Assembly (NCBI RefSeq): GCF_030691135.1
Contig: NZ_JAUYFA010000037.1
Coordinates: 62,001 to 126,000 of the forward strand
DNA length: 64,000 nt
DNA from: Phreatobacter sp.
GTDB taxonomy: Bacteria > Pseudomonadota > Alphaproteobacteria > Rhizobiales > Phreatobacteraceae
Direction: 5' to 3'
Shown here: positions 9,442-18,237 of the stretch, piece after piece
Numbering within the stretch: the first letter of the stretch is position 1
Layout: each line of letters starts with the position of its first letter
The notes under the pieces: model-generated
What the model saw: the letters and a program-made list of their open reading frames with translations, nothing else
Database searches by the model: none
Told to the model about the DNA's origin: nothing
Made by a program: the position numbers and the translations under genes

Positions 9442-10332
9442 TCAGCGACCGGCTGTGGGCCCTGTAGCGCAATGGCGCGCGACAGCAGCGTGGGTGGCGA
9501 ACCAGCAGCCGCCGCGGGCCTTCATGTGCCGGATCAGTTCCTCGACGATGAAGATGCGGGATCGGTAGCCGATGACGTGGGGATGCATGGTGAGGAGAAA
9601 CAGGCCGCCTTCCTCATGCGCGCGGTCGAATTCACGGATGAAGATGTCGAGAACAGCGGGCGGCGGCGTATGCGGCCGCAGGCCTTTGAACCGGTCCATG
9701 TTGAAATAGGGGGCGTCGTCCCGGATCCACTCGACAGGCAGTTCGACGATGCCCGTGGGCACGCCGTCCTCGACCAGTTCATAGGGATCGTCGTCGGCCA
9801 TCAGCGAGGAATCGTAGATCAGGCCGAGTTCGCGCTGGATCTTCAGGGTCGAGGGTGAAAAGTCCCAGGACGGCGTCCGCATCCCGACGGCACGGATGCC
9901 GGTGATTTTCTCGAGCTGGTCCGCGGCGCGAAAATGCAGGTCGCGCTCGACCGCCTCCGGCAGGACGGAGTTGAGCTCGTGGATCCATCCGTGGAGACCG
10001 ATCTCGTGACCCTCGGCAATGACCCGGCGCTGTTCGTCGGGATGAAGCAGGGCCGCGACCGCCGGCACGAAGAAGGTGGCGGGCACCGATTCGCGACCGA
10101 GCACGGAGAGGATGCGGGGGATGCCCCGGCGCGCACCATACTGCCCCCAGGACATCCGCCCGATGGAGTTGCCGCCGTCACGCAGTTCGTTGGTCTCGTG
10201 GTCGGAATCGAAAGAGAGTGCGACCGCGCAGCGGGCGCCGCCGGGCCAGCTGGCAGGCTTCAGCGACCGTCCGGCGCGCACATGTTCGACGCGACCGCGC
10301 CATTCCGCCTCGTCCCATTGCCACGGTTCCAT
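9442..10332 (-). CDS. NodB/PuuE-like polysaccharide deacetylase family protein (paralog 1)
   Basis: A 296-residue NodB-fold carbohydrate esterase/amidohydrolase homolog. The metal-site motifs are altered from classical chitin deacetylases: SFDSDHE with D42 and D44, and the histidine pair H114/H118 in LHGWIHE. This form resembles the PuuE allantoinase-like branch, whose members hydrolyse small amides rather than polysaccharides. No signal peptide is seen, which supports a cytoplasmic small-molecule role. The stop lies a few bases from the ABC-transporter ATPase start region, and the gene is the last of the minus-strand transporter operon. A second, related protein is encoded at 53993-54820. 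The substrate is unknown. Confidence 0.88.
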   Translation of the reverse strand: MEPWQWDEAEWRGRVEHVRAGRSLKPASWPGGARCAVALSFDSDHETNELRDGGNSIGRMSWGQYGARRGIPRILSVLGRESVPATFFVPAVAALLHPDEQRRVIAEGHEIGLHGWIHELNSVLPEAVERDLHFRAADQLEKITGIRAVGMRTPSWDFSPSTLKIQRELGLIYDSSLMADDDPYELVEDGVPTGIVELPVEWIRDDAPYFNMDRFKGLRPHTPPPAVLDIFIREFDRAHEEGGLFLLTMHPHVIGYRSRIFIVEELIRHMKARGGCWFATHAAVARHCATGPTAGR

Positions 10333-10335
10333 GGG

Positions 10336-11349
10336 TCACGTCCTGTCGTCGATCAGCGGGTGGTGGCAGGCCGCGCGCCGTCCATCGGCGAGGTCGCGGA
10401 GATCGGGGGCCTCGCTGCGGCATCGCGCGTCAGCGGCAGGGCATCGCAGGTGAAAGTGGCAGCCGGGCGGCGGCGCGAGCGGCGAGGGCAGTTCGCCGCT
10501 GATCGGCCGGAAGCTGACGAGGTCGTCGCCCGTCGTCACGAGCTTGGGCACGCTGTCGAGCAGGGCGCGGGTATAGTGATGGGCGGGGCGGGTGTAGATG
10601 TCCTCCGTCCGGCCGAGCTCGACGATGCGCCCGAGATACATGATCGCCACCCGGTCGCAGATGTGCCGGATCACCCCGAGGTCATGGCTGATGAACAGCA
10701 TGGTGAGGTTCAGTTCGCGCCGCAGCTTCAGGAACAGGTTGATGATCTGGGCCTGGATGGACACGTCGAGCGAGGCGACGGGCTCGTCGCAGACGAGAAT
10801 GTCGGGCTGCATGGCGAGGGCCCGCGCGATGGCGATCCGCTGGCGCTGGCCGCCGGAGAACTGATGCGGAAAGCGGTCCGCGGCATCGGCCGGCAGGCCG
10901 ACCGCCGAGAGCCAGCGGGCGACCTCGGCGCGGGCCTCGGCGCGTCGGATCAGGCCGTGGGCGATGGGCCCCTCGGCGATCGTCGCTCCGATGCGAAAGC
11001 GCGGGTCGAGCGAGCCGAACGGATCCTGGAAGATCATCTGCACGCGCGTCGTCGTCTTCACCCGGCGGCGTGAGCCCCCCATCACCGGCTCGCCGTGGAT
11101 GAAGGCCTCGCCGTCGCTCGGCGGGTGGATTCCCGCAATGACGCGGCCGAGGGTCGACTTGCCACAGCCGGATTCGCCGACAAGGCCGAGGACCTCGCCG
11201 GGGGCGATGTCGAGGCTGACACGGTCGACCGCGTGGACCGTGCGGTTCTCGACATAGGCCCCGAAAAGCCCGGCGATCCGCTCGCCGATGGAGGGGGTCG
11301 GCGCGAAGCGGCGGGAGACGTTGCGGACCTCGACAATCGCGGGGCTCAT
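10336..11349 (-). CDS. Dipeptide/oligopeptide-type ABC transporter ATPase (OppF/DppF-like)
   Basis: A 337-residue ABC ATPase energising the adjacent permease pair. The Walker A motif GESGCGKST, signature FSGGQRQRIAIARALA and Walker B ILVCDEPVASLD are intact. The C-terminal extension with a cysteine-bearing GCHFHLRCPAADARC motif is typical of OppD/OppF proteins and of their [4Fe-4S]-like cluster. The start is ATG 11349, overlapping the upstream ATPase stop by the ATGA arrangement. The cognate binding protein is on the opposite strand at 15557. Substrates of this family include peptides, nickel and various small amides; the creatininase-like neighbour suggests a cyclic amide or N-compound. Confidence 0.94.
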   Translation of the reverse strand: MSPAIVEVRNVSRRFAPTPSIGERIAGLFGAYVENRTVHAVDRVSLDIAPGEVLGLVGESGCGKSTLGRVIAGIHPPSDGEAFIHGEPVMGGSRRRVKTTTRVQMIFQDPFGSLDPRFRIGATIAEGPIAHGLIRRAEARAEVARWLSAVGLPADAADRFPHQFSGGQRQRIAIARALAMQPDILVCDEPVASLDVSIQAQIINLFLKLRRELNLTMLFISHDLGVIRHICDRVAIMYLGRIVELGRTEDIYTRPAHHYTRALLDSVPKLVTTGDDLVSFRPISGELPSPLAPPPGCHFHLRCPAADARCRSEAPDLRDLADGRRAACHHPLIDDRT

Positions 11350-12320
11350 GAGGTCGGCTCCGCATGCGGATGATGGCATCGCCAGCGGCGATCGCCCGCG
11401 ACCGTCGGCGCCGGCTCGGCGTCGCAGGCCCCGTCTGCCCGCAGGCAACGCGGCGCGAAAGCACAGCCCGGCGGCAGCGCCAGCATCGAGGGGGGCGCGC
11501 CGGGGATCTGCATCAGGTCCTTGCCGGCAACGGCCTTGGCCGGGAGCGAGTCGAGCAATCCCCGCGCATAGGGGTGACCCGGCGCCGACAGCACCTGGCG
11601 GATCGGTCCTTCCTCGATCACCCGGCCCGCATACATGACGATGATGCGGGAAGCGAGGGATGAGACCGTCGCAAGGTCATGGCTGATCCAGATCAGCGCC
11701 GTCCCGGTATCGCGTGCCAGAGCCCGCATTTCCGTGAGAATCTGTGCCTGGACGGAGACGTCGAGAGCGGTCGTCGGCTCGTCGCAGATGATCAGCTTCG
11801 GCCGGTTGAGCAGGGCCGTCGCAATGGCGACGCGCTGGCGCATGCCGCCGGAGAACTGATGGGGATAGGCGTCGAGCCGGCGCGCGGCATCGGGGATGCC
11901 GACCAGGGTCAGAACCTCCGCCACGCGGGCCCGTGCCGCCGCGGCGCTGACAGTCTCGTGGGCGTGGATGGCGAGGGCCATCTGGTCGCCGATGCGCAGG
12001 ACGGGGTTGAGCGTCGCCGCCGGGTCCTGGAAGACCATGGCGATCTCCCGGCCGCGCATGGCGCGCAGGTCGCGGGCGGGCAGGCCGACCAGCTCGCATC
12101 CCGCCAGCCTGACCGAGCCGCCGGTGATCCGCCCGGGCGGGTCGATCAGGCCGAGGATCGAAAAACCCGTGACGCTCTTGCCCGAGCCGGATTCGCCGAC
12201 GAGGCCGAGGATTTCGCCGGCCTCGACATGGAAGCTGACCTCGCGCACCGCCCGCACGATGCCGGCCCGCGTCGGAAACTCGGTGGTCAGGCCCTCGACG
12301 ACGAGTAGCGGCCCGCTCAT
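11346..12320 (-). CDS. Dipeptide/oligopeptide-type ABC transporter ATPase (OppD/DppD-like)
   Basis: A 324-residue second ATPase of the heterodimeric motor. The Walker A motif GESGSGKSV, signature FSGGMRQRVAIATALL and Walker B LIICDEPTTALD are all present, with the OppD-type C-terminal cysteine motif GCAFAPRCLRADGAC. ATGA overlaps join it to the permease gene before it and the ATPase gene after it, implying translational coupling of the whole operon. Together with the two permeases it forms one importer in the inner membrane. Confidence 0.94.
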   Translation of the reverse strand: MSGPLLVVEGLTTEFPTRAGIVRAVREVSFHVEAGEILGLVGESGSGKSVTGFSILGLIDPPGRITGGSVRLAGCELVGLPARDLRAMRGREIAMVFQDPAATLNPVLRIGDQMALAIHAHETVSAAAARARVAEVLTLVGIPDAARRLDAYPHQFSGGMRQRVAIATALLNRPKLIICDEPTTALDVSVQAQILTEMRALARDTGTALIWISHDLATVSSLASRIIVMYAGRVIEEGPIRQVLSAPGHPYARGLLDSLPAKAVAGKDLMQIPGAPPSMLALPPGCAFAPRCLRADGACDAEPAPTVAGDRRWRCHHPHAEPTS

Positions 12321-13195
12321 CGCCGGAGCCGCGGGTTGAGCTGGTCACGCACCTGGTCGCCGACGAGATTGATGGAGGCGATGAGCACGATCAGGGCGAT
12401 GCCGGGATAGATCGAGATCCAGTAGCGTCCCGACAAAAGGTACTGGAAGCCATTGGCTATCAGCATGCCGAGCGACGGCTCGCTGACGGGCAGGCCGAGA
12501 CCGAGGAAGGAGAGCGTGGCTTCCAGGGCGATCGAATTGGCCACCTGAACCGTGGCGACGACGATCAGCGGCGGCATGCAGTTCGGCAGGATATGCCGGA
12601 GCACGACGACGTGCGGCTTGAGCGGCGTGGACAGGGCCGCCTCGACATAGTCCTTCGAGCGCTCGGTCGCGGCGGCGCCATGGGCGGTCCGCGCGAAATA
12701 GGCATATTGGGCCGTCACCAGCGCGGCCACGAGCTGCCACTTGCCCTGGCCGAGCACGGCGGCGAGGACCAGGGCGAGAAGGATGGCGGGAAAGGACAGT
12801 TGCAGGTCGATGAAGCGCATGATGAGCGCCTCGATGCGGCCGCCGAGATAGGCGGCGAAAGTGCCTAGCGTGACGCCCAGCGAGAAGGCGATGATCCCGG
12901 CCGACAGACCGATCTCGATGGAGACGCGCAGCCCGTAGAGGATCGCCGAAAGGACATCACGCCCCTGGCCGTCGGTGCCGAGCCAGTGGGTGATGCCCGT
13001 GCGGGGGCTGACGAAGCCGGGCGGCCGACGGGCGTCGGCCAGGCGCAGGCCGGCCATGTCATAGGGGTTCTGCGGGGTGATCCACGGCGCCACCAGCGAC
13101 AGCACGACGATGGTGGCGACGATGGCGAGCGCGACCACCGCAACGCGGTTGACGCGAAACTCGCTCCAGAATTGTGCGACGGGGCCCGCGATCAT
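12317..13195 (-). CDS. ABC transporter permease (OppC/DppC-like)
   Basis: A 292-residue inner-membrane permease. An N-terminal membrane segment (VALAIVATIVVLSLVAPW) is followed by the periplasmic stretch with HWLGTDGQGRDVLS, a motif characteristic of DppC/OppC. Then come several membrane helices and the EAA coupling loop (YVEAALSTPLKPHVVVLRHI). The start is ATG 13195, overlapping the upstream permease stop as ATGA; longer frames to 13639 are read-through of the neighbour. It pairs with the DppB-like permease. Confidence 0.93.
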   Translation of the reverse strand: MIAGPVAQFWSEFRVNRVAVVALAIVATIVVLSLVAPWITPQNPYDMAGLRLADARRPPGFVSPRTGITHWLGTDGQGRDVLSAILYGLRVSIEIGLSAGIIAFSLGVTLGTFAAYLGGRIEALIMRFIDLQLSFPAILLALVLAAVLGQGKWQLVAALVTAQYAYFARTAHGAAATERSKDYVEAALSTPLKPHVVVLRHILPNCMPPLIVVATVQVANSIALEATLSFLGLGLPVSEPSLGMLIANGFQYLLSGRYWISIYPGIALIVLIASINLVGDQVRDQLNPRLRR

Positions 13196-14166
13196 GACGC
13201 GGCTCGCAGCCGGAGGCGCGGGTCGAGCGCCACATAGACGATGTCGATGGTGAGGTTGACGAGGATGAAGAAGAAGGCGACCAGCATGAGGTAGGCGACC
13301 ATGACCGGCCGGTCGAGCGTGTTGATGGAATCGATGATGAGTTTTCCGACCCCCGGCCAGGAGAAGATCGTCTCCGTGACCACGGCGAAGGCGAGCGTGG
13401 AGCCGAATTCCAGCCCGAAGACCGTGACGATTGGAATGGCGATCAGGCGCAGGACATGGCGGCGCAGGATCGTCGCCTCGCTCTCCCCGGCAGCGCGCGC
13501 GAATTTGACGGTATCGGTCAGCATGATCTCGCGGGTGCCGGCGCGGGCGAGCCGCACCATCATGGCGAACTTGAACAGGGCCAGATTGAGCGCCGGAAGG
13601 AACAAATGCTGCCAGCCATTGGCGGTCAAGACGCTCCACGAGATGCCGAAGAGTTCCCGCGTCTCGCCGCGGCTGCCGGCGGGCAGGATGCCGAACTGCA
13701 CCGCGAAAATGAAGATCAGGACGAGGCCGATCCAGAAGGTCGGCACCGAGAAGCCGAGGATGGAGATGCCCATGATGGCGCGGGCAGCCAGGCTGTCAGG
13801 CTTGTAGCCGGCATACATGCCGAGCGGCACGCCGACGAGCGTCGCACCGACGACGGCCACGAGGGTCAACTCCAGCGTCGCCGGGAGCCGCGACAGGATC
13901 AGCGGCAGGACCGGCGACCCGAAGACGAAGGACCTGCCGAAGTCGCCCTGGACGAGCCGGCCGACGAAGTCGAGATATTGTTTCCACAGCGGCTGGTCGA
14001 GACCGTAGGTGCGGATCGCCTCCTCGCGGATCTGCTGGGTGGCATCGGGTGAGATCAGGACGTCAATCGGGTTGCCCACCGCATAGACGCCGCAGAAGAC
14101 CAGCACCGAGATGATCATCATCACGACGACGGCCTGCAGCAGGCGCTGGATGATGAAGCCGAGCAT
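13192..14166 (-). CDS. ABC transporter permease (OppB/DppB-like)
   Basis: A 324-residue permease with the standard DppB layout. An N-terminal helix (FIIQRLLQAVVVMMIISVLVF) leads to a large periplasmic segment containing YGLDQPLWKQYL and GDFGRSF, then five membrane helices and a coupling loop with RAAGESEATILRRHVLR. The family ending VVTETIFSWPGVGKL is intact. It is the first transporter gene after the creatininase-like gene, from whose stop it is separated by three bases. Confidence 0.93.
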   Translation of the reverse strand: MLGFIIQRLLQAVVVMMIISVLVFCGVYAVGNPIDVLISPDATQQIREEAIRTYGLDQPLWKQYLDFVGRLVQGDFGRSFVFGSPVLPLILSRLPATLELTLVAVVGATLVGVPLGMYAGYKPDSLAARAIMGISILGFSVPTFWIGLVLIFIFAVQFGILPAGSRGETRELFGISWSVLTANGWQHLFLPALNLALFKFAMMVRLARAGTREIMLTDTVKFARAAGESEATILRRHVLRLIAIPIVTVFGLEFGSTLAFAVVTETIFSWPGVGKLIIDSINTLDRPVMVAYLMLVAFFFILVNLTIDIVYVALDPRLRLRAAS

Positions 14167-14169
14167 GGA

Positions 14170-14871
14170 TCAGGCCCAGCCTTCGGCGATGACGGCGCGC
14201 GTTTCGTCCACTGCAATGTCCCAGATGGCCAGCATCTCCGCGTCGGACCGCTGATAGAGGCCGCCGTAATTGCCGTCGCCGAGCATGGCCTTCTTGGCGC
14301 CGGGATCGAGCTGCTGGAACCGCCCGAGGTCGAGCATCGGCTTCTGATGGGACGGCGCCGCGACGTCCGGAAGCCGCGTCCAGGGGAAATTCTCCATCCA
14401 GGAGGCGTGGGAAGCGACGGGATCGATCGCTTGCACTTTGGCGAAGGTCTTCGGCGCGTTCCACCAATTGTGCCATTTCACCTGGCAGCCGCGGTTGCGG
14501 TCGAGCCATTCGAGGATGGCCCCGTGGGCGGGCGAGTTGCCGCCGTGCCCGTTGACGAGGGTGATGTGGCGGAAGCCGGACCGCACCATTCCGTCGAGCA
14601 CGTCGACGAGAATGGCGCAGAGCGTCGACAGGCGCAGCGTCACGGTCCCCGGATAGTCGACGAAGCTCGGCGTGAAGCCGTAGTTCACCACCGGAAAGAC
14701 CGGGATGGCGAGCGGTGCGGCAGCCTCCAGCGCGACGCGTTCCGCCAGGATCGAATCGACGCAGAGGCTCAGGCCGGCGTGCTGCTCGGTCGACCCGACC
14801 GGCAGCACCGCGCGCAGGTCGCGTTGCGCCTGCGCCTCCACCTGCATCCAGTTCGTCTCGGCGATCCGCAT
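14170..14871 (-). CDS. Creatininase family protein (amidohydrolase-like)
   Basis: A 233-residue member of the creatinine amidohydrolase/MftE family. Metal-site residues are visible as E29 and H31 in GSTEQHA, D39 in CVDS, and the NGHGGN block at residues 107-112. Relatives open cyclic amides such as creatinine or formamides in riboflavin-like metabolites. The usual EQHGPHLPL is changed to EQHAGLSL, so substrate choice may differ. The start is ATG 14871 (MRIAETNWMQ); the frame extends to 14901 but that ATG overlaps the marR end. It is co-directional with marR and the transporter operon, suggesting hydrolysis of the imported compound. Confidence 0.88.
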   Translation of the reverse strand: MRIAETNWMQVEAQAQRDLRAVLPVGSTEQHAGLSLCVDSILAERVALEAAAPLAIPVFPVVNYGFTPSFVDYPGTVTLRLSTLCAILVDVLDGMVRSGFRHITLVNGHGGNSPAHGAILEWLDRNRGCQVKWHNWWNAPKTFAKVQAIDPVASHASWMENFPWTRLPDVAAPSHQKPMLDLGRFQQLDPGAKKAMLGDGNYGGLYQRSDAEMLAIWDIAVDETRAVIAEGWA

Positions 14872-14878
14872 GGCGTCC

Positions 14879-15412
14879 TCACTCCCCCTTGTCGCCCGCA
14901 TGGAACATGCCGAGCACGACCTTCGCCATCAGCATGGACAGTTGCTCGCGCTCGATCAGCGAGAGCGGCTCGAGCATCTCCTCCTCGAGCGCGACGAAAC
15001 GCGGCATGGCCTCGGCCAGGAGGTCCTGGCCGGCCGGCGTGAGATGCAGCGGCTGGGCCCGGCGATCGGTGGCGTCGGCCCCGCGCCGGACCACGCCGCG
15101 CTTGGCGAGAACGCCGACGGCGCGGCTCAGCGTGTTTTTCGGGAAGGCGGTGGAGGAGGCGATCTCCGAGGCGGTGACGCCGTCCGTGATGCCGAGGCTG
15201 TAAAGGATGACGAATTCCGGCCGCGACAGGCCGAAGCGCTCCTCGACCCAGCCATAGAGCGGCTGGTTGTAGCGAAGAGCCAGGTAGTTGAACCGCGCCG
15301 CGAAACCGCAGGGATTCTTCCACAGGCGCGCATGGGTGAAGGCGTCGAGACGCCGCTGGGGGCTCGCGACTTCCGGCTCGGCAACGCGCGGGGAGGCAAT
15401 AGATGGTTCCAA
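14879..15412 (-). CDS. MarR family transcriptional regulator
   Basis: A 177-residue winged-helix regulator. The DNA-binding domain spans about residues 75-130, with TASEIASSTAFPKNTLSRAVG as the recognition region and GADATDRRAQPLHLTPAG as the wing, a clear MarR signature. It is the first gene of the minus-strand unit with the creatininase-like protein and transporter, and is divergent from the binding-protein gene at 15557. A good minus-strand promoter and two copies of ATGGTTCCA lie in the shared upstream region, one at its own start codon, pointing to autoregulation and control of the divergent gene. The ligand is unknown. Confidence 0.9.
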   Translation of the reverse strand: MEPSIASPRVAEPEVASPQRRLDAFTHARLWKNPCGFAARFNYLALRYNQPLYGWVEERFGLSRPEFVILYSLGITDGVTASEIASSTAFPKNTLSRAVGVLAKRGVVRRGADATDRRAQPLHLTPAGQDLLAEAMPRFVALEEEMLEPLSLIEREQLSMLMAKVVLGMFHAGDKGE

Positions 15413-15463
15413 AGAGAACTTCCTTGATCCGAAGCCTGATTATATCGGCCGGAAATGGTTCCA
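15403..15463. repeat. Direct repeat ATGGTTCCA in the marR divergent promoter
   Basis: ATGGTTCCA occurs at 15403-15411 (overlapping the marR start) and 15455-15463 (overlapping the -35 element of marR), 52 bases apart. Each sits in a weak inverted repeat (GTTC-N6-GAAC; GGAA-N4-TTCC). These are plausible MarR operators. Confidence 0.4.
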
Positions 15464-15466
15464 CAA
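15439..15466 (-). promoter_or_regulatory. Promoter of marR operon
   Basis: On the minus strand, TTGTGG (15466-15461), 16 bases, then a perfect TATAAT (15444-15439), 27 bases before the marR ATG. This is one of the few consensus-like promoters in the window. Confidence 0.55.
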
Positions 15467-15470
15467 GGGA

Positions 15471-15500
15471 TTGACTAGGAGGTGTGCACGCCATTTGAAT
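15471..15500 (+). promoter_or_regulatory. Promoter of the binding-protein gene
   Basis: TTGACT (15471-15476), 18 bases, then TTGAAT (15495-15500), 57 bases before the ATG at 15557. The -35 sits directly beside the second ATGGTTCCA repeat, so a regulator bound there could repress both directions. Confidence 0.4.
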
Positions 15501-15556
15501 GGGCGGTGACGGGTGGTGCCCGCCACCGGATCCGGTATCCCGACCAGGAGGTTCCC

Positions 15557-17152
15557 ATGCGTATTCTCAGACGTTCCCTGATGCTCGGCCTGCTGGGCGT
15601 CGCCACCATGCTGCCCGGCACGGCGCCGTCCGCCCATGCCCAGATCCTCACCATCGGTGTGCGCGGCGGCCCCGATTCGATCGATCCGCATTTCACGGCG
15701 ACCGGCACCCATGCGGAAGCCCTGAAACATGTCTTCGACACGCTGGTCTGGTCCGGCCGTGGGCTGGAACTGGAACCGCGCCTGGCCGAGAGCTGGCGCG
15801 TCGTCGACGCCACCACCTGGGAATTCAAGCTGCGCCGCGGCGTCAAGTTTCACGACGGGTCGGATTTCACCGCCGAAGACGTGAAGTTCTCCATCGAGCG
15901 GATTCCGGTGGTCTCCGGCCCCAATCCGACGACCATCTATGTCCGGCGCGTCAAGGAGACGCGCATCATCGATTCCCACACGATCCACGTCGTCACCGAC
16001 GGGCCGGCGCCGAACCTGCCGAACGACTTCATCCGGCTCTTCATCGTCTCGTCCAAGGCGGCGGCAGGTCTGACGCGCGAGACCGCGAACGAGGCCTTCA
16101 ATTCCGGCCGGGCGGCCATCGGTACAGGTCCTTATCGCTACGTCTCCTGGCAGCCGCGCGGCGAGCTCGTGCTCGCCCGGTTCGACGGCTACTGGGGCCC
16201 CAAGGAGCCGTGGGAGCGCCATGTCCGCCGCGAGATTCCGAATGATGCGGCGCGCGTCGCGCAGTTGCGTGCCGGCCAGCTCGATCTCATCACCCGTGTC
16301 CCGGCCTCCGACGTTGCCACCCTGCGCCGTGACAACCGCCTGACGGTTCAGACCGTCGACACGGTCTATGTCTTCAACGTCGAGCTGGACATGCGTGAGC
16401 GGGCAAACGGCATCACTGCCAAGGACGGCTCCGCACTGGCGGCCAATCCCTTCCGCGACCTGAGGGTTCGCCAGGCCATCGATCTGGCGATCGACCGCAC
16501 GGCGCTCGCCGAGGTTGCCATGGAAGGGCTGGGCAAGCCGGTCAACCAGATGGTGACGCCGACCATTTTCGGGTTCAACGCCGCCCTTCCGGCCTTGCGC
16601 CATGATCCGGCCGAGGCCAGGCGCCTGCTGACGGCGGCCGGCTTTCCCAACGGCTTCCGCATCCCCTTCGCCTTCACCAACGACCGCCTTCCGGGTGACC
16701 GCGATGTCGGTACGGCGATCGCCCAGATGCTCGCGGCCATCGGCATCGAAGCCCAGCCGAACGGCATGCCGGCGGCGGTCTTCTTCCCGGCGCGGACCCG
16801 TGGCGAACATTCCATGTCGATGTCCGGCTGGGGCACGCTGACCGGCGAGGCGCATTACACCCTGTCCTCCCTCGTCCATTCGAACGATCGCGAACGCCGC
16901 ATGGGTGCCTTCAACGTCCTCGGCTATGCCAATCCCCAGATGGACAAGCTGCTGCAGGACGCGGCCATCGAGATGGACGAGGCGAAGCGGCGCAAGCTCC
17001 TGGAAGATGCCAATGCGCTGGTTTCTGCCGACAAGCAGCGGTTGCCGATCGTCGCCGTCTCCTCGGCCTGGGCCATGAACAAGGCCAGGCTGACGCTGTC
17101 GCCGCGGGTCGACGAGGACACGCTCGCCATGGACATCCGCCCGGCGCGATGA
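15557..17152 (+). CDS. Periplasmic solute-binding protein of a dipeptide-type ABC transporter
   Basis: A 531-residue SBP family 5 protein (DppA/OppA/NikA type) that captures ligand in the periplasm. A cleavable signal peptide ends at AHA (residue 28). The family hallmarks RLAESWRVVDATTWEFKLRRG-like and KFHDGSDFTAEDVKFSIER-like blocks and a C-terminal domain follow. The start ATG 15557 has AGGAGG at 15546-15551. It is divergent from the marR-transporter operon and is the only binding protein near those permeases, so it should serve them. It is followed at 56 bases by a PanE-like reductase and an SDR that may process the imported compound. Confidence 0.94.
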   Translation: MRILRRSLMLGLLGVATMLPGTAPSAHAQILTIGVRGGPDSIDPHFTATGTHAEALKHVFDTLVWSGRGLELEPRLAESWRVVDATTWEFKLRRGVKFHDGSDFTAEDVKFSIERIPVVSGPNPTTIYVRRVKETRIIDSHTIHVVTDGPAPNLPNDFIRLFIVSSKAAAGLTRETANEAFNSGRAAIGTGPYRYVSWQPRGELVLARFDGYWGPKEPWERHVRREIPNDAARVAQLRAGQLDLITRVPASDVATLRRDNRLTVQTVDTVYVFNVELDMRERANGITAKDGSALAANPFRDLRVRQAIDLAIDRTALAEVAMEGLGKPVNQMVTPTIFGFNAALPALRHDPAEARRLLTAAGFPNGFRIPFAFTNDRLPGDRDVGTAIAQMLAAIGIEAQPNGMPAAVFFPARTRGEHSMSMSGWGTLTGEAHYTLSSLVHSNDRERRMGAFNVLGYANPQMDKLLQDAAIEMDEAKRRKLLEDANALVSADKQRLPIVAVSSAWAMNKARLTLSPRVDEDTLAMDIRPAR

Positions 17153-17208
17153 CGCCATGCGGCGGCGGCCCCCGGGTCGCCGCCGTCCCTCGCATGAAGG
17201 ACAGGCCG

Positions 17209-18237
17209 ATGGCCGAGAGACCCATCCTGATCTGGGGTGCCGGCGCGATCGGCGGGACGCTCGGCGCCTATTGGGCGCGTGCCGGTCTGCCGGTGGTGCT
17301 GGTCGATCAGGTCGCCGAGCATGTCGAGGCCTGCCGCACCCGCGGCCTGCATGTTTCCGGCCCCATCGAGGACTTCACTCAGGTGGTGCCGGCGCTGACG
17401 CCGGACGAGGTCACAGGCACCTATGACATCGTCGTTCTGGCCGTGAAGGCGCAGGCGACGGAGACGGCCCTGCACCAGCTTTCGCCTCATCTCGCCGCCG
17501 ACGGCTACGTGCTCTCCGCCCAGAACGGTCTCAATGAACTCGCCATCGCCGCTGCGGTGGGCGCCGATCGCACCATGGGCTGCTTCGTCAATTTCGGCGC
17601 CGACTGGCATGGTCCCGGCGAGATCCTCTTCGGCAACCGCGCCGCGGTGGTTGTCGGCGAGATCGACGGCACGGTGCGCGAGCGGACGCGGGCGATGCAT
17701 GCCAAGCTCGCCCTCTTCGAGCCGGGTGCGGTGCTGACCGATAATGTCTGGGGCTATCTGTGGGGCAAGCTCGCCTATGGCGCGATGCTCTTCGCCACCG
17801 CCCTGACCAACGATTCGATGACGGAGAACTTCGCCGATCCGCGCCGGACCACCGTCTTCGAACGCCTCGGCCGCGAGGTCATGGCGGTTGCGAAAGCGCG
17901 TGGCGTGGTGCCCATCGGCTTCAACGGCTTCGATCCCGCGGCTTTCGCTCCGGGAGCCTCGGCCGAGGGGGCAAGGGCCTCCATCGCGGCGCTTGCCGAA
18001 TTCAACCGGCATACCGCCAAGACCCATTCCGGCATCTGGCGGGACCTGGCAGTGCGCAAGCGCCGCACCGAAGTGGATCCGCAGATCGGGGTGATCGCCA
18101 GGCTCGGCGCGGAAGCTGGCGTCGAGACGCCGGCCATTGCCAAGCTGGTGGAACTCATCCACGCCATCGAGGACGGTGTCCGCCCTATGGACATGGCGAC
18201 CTTCCAGGACCTGATCGACACATGCACATCGACCTGA
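17209..18237 (+). CDS. Ketopantoate reductase (PanE/ApbA) family dehydrogenase
   Basis: A 342-residue NAD(P)-dependent 2-oxoacid reductase homolog. The Rossmann motif GAGAIG is at residues 10-15, followed by the ApbA N-domain (VVLAVKAQATE, LSAQNGLNE) and the helical C-domain with KLAYGAMLFATALTNDSM. The start is ATG 17209 with AAGG eight bases before; ATG 17194 lacks a ribosome site. Bona fide PanE makes pantoate, but proteins of this size in catabolic clusters usually reduce or oxidise other 2-oxo/2-hydroxy acids. Position between a binding protein and an SDR suggests a catabolic role here. Confidence 0.87.
   Translation: MAERPILIWGAGAIGGTLGAYWARAGLPVVLVDQVAEHVEACRTRGLHVSGPIEDFTQVVPALTPDEVTGTYDIVVLAVKAQATETALHQLSPHLAADGYVLSAQNGLNELAIAAAVGADRTMGCFVNFGADWHGPGEILFGNRAAVVVGEIDGTVRERTRAMHAKLALFEPGAVLTDNVWGYLWGKLAYGAMLFATALTNDSMTENFADPRRTTVFERLGREVMAVAKARGVVPIGFNGFDPAAFAPGASAEGARASIAALAEFNRHTAKTHSGIWRDLAVRKRRTEVDPQIGVIARLGAEAGVETPAIAKLVELIHAIEDGVRPMDMATFQDLIDTCTST

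Noticed and set aside
13513-13530. GTATCG-GTCAG-CATGA as a further IclR operator
   Set aside because: The right half does not match RATAC and it lies inside a permease gene.
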